64,000 nt of DNA from contig NZ_JAUSUW010000004.1 of the NCBI RefSeq assembly GCF_030814435.1, positions 1 to 64,000 on the forward strand, given 5' to 3'. The number at the start of each line of letters is the position of its first letter. Positions within the stretch are counted from its first letter, which is position 1. The notes beneath the pieces were generated by a model. The model ran no database searches. It saw nothing but the letters and a program-made list of their open reading frames with translations, and was not told the DNA's origin. This DNA is from Peteryoungia aggregata LMG 23059 (GTDB lineage Bacteria > Pseudomonadota > Alphaproteobacteria > Rhizobiales > Rhizobiaceae). Of the stretch, positions 62,075-64,000 are shown piece after piece. The translations under genes were made by a program, and so were the position numbers.

Positions 62075-63085
62075 ATGGCCATCCCGACCGCGCCGCAAAG
62101 CCCGATCAGCAGCAAGGTGCTTCGGCTCGGGGTTTTGATCGTCCTTGTCATCGCTGTCTATAGCGTAGCCTGGTATTTCGCGGCAGAATTCCTGCGCAAC
62201 CGCATTTTGAGCTTCTTCGGCGGCGGAAATCCCGCAGGGGTGACGGCATCCTGTGAAGACGCGACCATGGGCGGCTATCCCTTCCGCTTTCGGCTCAACT
62301 GCTCGCGGCTTTCACTGGACGACCATTTCCAGGGTGTCGCGGCCTCCTTTGGCCCCGTGCGGGCGGCAGCGCAGATCTACAATCCCGGCCATGTCGTCTG
62401 GGAGATGGATGCGCCGGCCGAGATCCGCTCGGCGCTCGGTTTCAACACCGCGCTCGACTGGACCAACATGCAGTCGAGCTTCCGCATCGGACTGTCAGGC
62501 CTGTCGCGCAGTTCGCTCATGCTGGAAGGGCTGAACGCCACGGTGACCTCGACCGTTTCCAGCCTGCAGCTGCAGGTGACGGCACCCAGCGCCCAGTCGC
62601 ATGTACGCCAGAACGAGGGCAATCTCGATTATGCAACGCTGGTGCGCGACGTCACGGTCTCCGTCGATGGTGAGAAAATCGCGCTCCCACCCGTCTCGGC
62701 CAGCCTCGACGCGACCTTCGCCGACAAGGGCGGCTTGCTCGATCCCAGGATCGCGCAGGAGCAGAAGCTTTACGGCACCAAAGGCGAGATCCGCCGCATG
62801 GTGGTCGATCTTGGCGAAGGCCGGGTGCTGACCCTGAGCGGCCCGTTCGAAGTGGGTGACGACGGGCTGCTGTCGGGGCGGATCAAGATCGAGGTCGAGC
62901 AGATCCGCGCCTGGCGCGATGCCGTGAAGAAGGCCTATCCCGAACAGGCAGACATGGTCGACAATGTCGCCAATGTGCTTCGAGCGCTGGCCTTCGGCCG
63001 CGACGACAGCGAGGCGGAAATCACCATCCAGAACGGCATCGCCTCGCTCGGCTTCATTCCGCTCGGACAGATACCGCCGCTCTGA
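62075..63085 (+). CDS. DUF2125 domain-containing protein
   Basis: 336 residues. One membrane helix at about 16-38 (VLRLGVLIVLVIAVYSVAWYFAA) and a periplasmic DUF2125 domain over the remainder: FRNRILSFFGGG-like head, CEDATMGGYPFRFRLNCSRLSL with two conserved Cys, and FGPVRAAAQIYNPGHVVWEMDAPAEI. The family occurs in alphaproteobacteria, and its function is not known. It resembles AsmA-like envelope proteins in its beta-rich pattern. The neighbourhood (plsC, ftsEX) is typical for the order. Confidence 0.85.
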   Translation: MAIPTAPQSPISSKVLRLGVLIVLVIAVYSVAWYFAAEFLRNRILSFFGGGNPAGVTASCEDATMGGYPFRFRLNCSRLSLDDHFQGVAASFGPVRAAAQIYNPGHVVWEMDAPAEIRSALGFNTALDWTNMQSSFRIGLSGLSRSSLMLEGLNATVTSTVSSLQLQVTAPSAQSHVRQNEGNLDYATLVRDVTVSVDGEKIALPPVSASLDATFADKGGLLDPRIAQEQKLYGTKGEIRRMVVDLGEGRVLTLSGPFEVGDDGLLSGRIKIEVEQIRAWRDAVKKAYPEQADMVDNVANVLRALAFGRDDSEAEITIQNGIASLGFIPLGQIPPL

Positions 63086-63097
63086 AGAGAGCGCGAC

Positions 63098-64000
63098 CTA
63101 CTTGTCGAGGCTGTGACGGCCGAAGTCCGGCACGTCGACATCCTGGCCGGCCTGGACGATCGAGCGGCGGATGGTGCGGGTGCGCGAGAAGAGTTCGAAC
63201 AGCTTGTCGCCTTCGCCCCAACGGATCGCCCGCTGCAGATAGGCGAGATCCTCCGAAAAGCGCGCCAGCATTTCCAGGATCGCATCCTTGTTGTGCAGGC
63301 AGACATCCCGCCACATCGTGGGGTCTGAAGCCGCGAGGCGGGTAAAGTCGCGGAAGCCGGACGCCGAATACTTGATGACTTCCGACTCCGTCACCGTCTC
63401 CAGGTCGTCGGCCGTGCCAACGATGTTGTAGGCAATGATATGCGGCAGATGCGAGACGATGGCGAGCACCTTGTCGTGATGCTGCGGATCCATCTCGTCA
63501 CACATCGATCCCAGCGCCTCCCAGAAGCCGCGCAGACGGGCAAGCGCCTGGCTATCAGTGCCTTCGAGCGGCGTGAAGATGCACCAGCGGCCTTTGAAGA
63601 GGCCCGGGAAACCGGCATCCGGACCGGACTTTTCCGTGCCGGCCAGCGGGTGACCGGGGATGAAATGCACGCCATCTGGCATATGCGGCGCCATCTGCGC
63701 GATGACGGAGGCCTTGGTCGAGCCGACATCGGTGACGATGGCGCCGGGTTTCAGGTTCGGCGCGATCTGCTGGGCGACCGCTTCCGAAGCGCCGACCGGC
63801 ACGGAGACGATGACGAGATCGGCATCCCTGACAGCCTCGGCGGCTGAGGCAACGTAAGACGTCCCAAGTTCCAGCTCTTCCGCCCGCTTCAGCGTTTCCA
63901 AGCTGCGGGTCGAGATGACCACCTGCCTGGCCAGGCCGAGCTTCTTGACATCTCGGGCGATCGACGAGCCGATAAGGCCGATGCCGATCAGAGCGATGCG
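63098..64000 (-). CDS. tyrC: Prephenate/arogenate dehydrogenase (TyrC family), partial at the window edge
   Basis: The window end cuts off the first few residues; 300 codons remain. The Rossmann motif IALIGIGLIGSSIAR lies right at the edge, followed by VVISTRS; later VIVSVPVGASEAV, VTDVGSTKASV, FIPGHPLAGTEKSGPDAGF and the His-containing VSHLPHIIAY, all typical of TyrA/TyrC dehydrogenases. It forms arogenate's or prephenate's keto product en route to tyrosine. An internal GTG at 63922 is not the real start, because the reading frame and the Rossmann motif continue beyond it to the edge. Confidence 0.93.
   Translation of the reverse strand, partial: RIALIGIGLIGSSIARDVKKLGLARQVVISTRSLETLKRAEELELGTSYVASAAEAVRDADLVIVSVPVGASEAVAQQIAPNLKPGAIVTDVGSTKASVIAQMAPHMPDGVHFIPGHPLAGTEKSGPDAGFPGLFKGRWCIFTPLEGTDSQALARLRGFWEALGSMCDEMDPQHHDKVLAIVSHLPHIIAYNIVGTADDLETVTESEVIKYSASGFRDFTRLAASDPTMWRDVCLHNKDAILEMLARFSEDLAYLQRAIRWGEGDKLFELFSRTRTIRRSIVQAGQDVDVPDFGRHSLDK

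Overview
This window is a stretch of chromosome from an alphaproteobacterium of the Rhizobiaceae (Rhizobium/Agrobacterium/Allorhizobium group; I cannot fix the genus). The base composition is high in G+C. Gene neighbourhoods such as ftsE-ftsX-ydcF-plsC, tlpA/argH-lptM-lysA, prmC-prfA-ptsP-lysC, lpiA-acvB, the TIGR02302 protein beside a receiver-only regulator and hpt, and families such as DUF4167, DUF1178, DUF2125 and DUF924 are those I know from rhizobia. Nearly all of it is coding. I see no insertion sequence, integrase, prophage, CRISPR array or rRNA.

Layout. 1-5.2 kb: an M23 cell-wall peptidase facing clpB, which has a near-consensus heat-shock (sigma-32) promoter. 5.3-12 kb (all minus strand): DUF4167 protein, then prmC-prfA, ptsP (nitrogen PTS EI) and lysC. 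12.3-16.8 kb: the lysyl-phosphatidylglycerol synthase/flippase gene lpiA (mprF) overlapping acvB, which encodes the matching hydrolase, then a small secreted SH3 protein. 17-24 kb: ubiG-DUF924, a five-gene minus operon (comF, grxC, Nit-type amidase, DUF1178, DUF3291), a methyltransferase, a lone Flp pilin gene with a small membrane protein, mutT, a GNAT gene and argJ. 25.4-29.2 kb: a periplasmic parvulin divergent from secA. 29.3-33.2 kb: a probable surface-glycan module (acyltransferase, Wzx-like flippase, CelD-like GNAT). 33.3-42.7 kb: an acyl-CoA synthetase, a protein with a ParS/MbcA-like C-terminus, tRNA-Leu(CAA), dsbB, HNH nuclease, an AlkA-type glycosylase, gluQRS, YihY, an SDR, HIG1 protein, PduO-type adenosyltransferase and rhomboid. 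42.9-45.6 kb: etfB-etfA and 3-hydroxybutyryl-CoA dehydrogenase. 45.8-49.6 kb: a complete sulfate ABC transporter (substrate-binding protein, cysT, cysW, cysA). 49.6-64 kb: tlpA/argH-lptM-lysA, TIGR02302 protein, receiver protein, hpt, ftsEX, ydcF, plsC, gamma-glutamylcyclotransferase, DUF2125 and a tyrC gene cut by the window edge.

Most of this is ordinary core genome. The points I find most worth a second look are: AcvB as an internal tandem duplication whose first half has lost the serine nucleophile; a chain of long nested hairpins filling the spacer before the rhomboid gene; a MerR/LiuR-type palindrome in the etfBA promoter; two stacked hairpins in the leader of the sulfate-transport operon plus a terminator-like hairpin inside it; a ParS-like protein with a GK repeat and no toxin partner; a GluQRS that has lost its zinc-binding cysteines; and Gln/Gly/Asn-rich repeats in three proteins. 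I did not find a clearly new multi-gene system.
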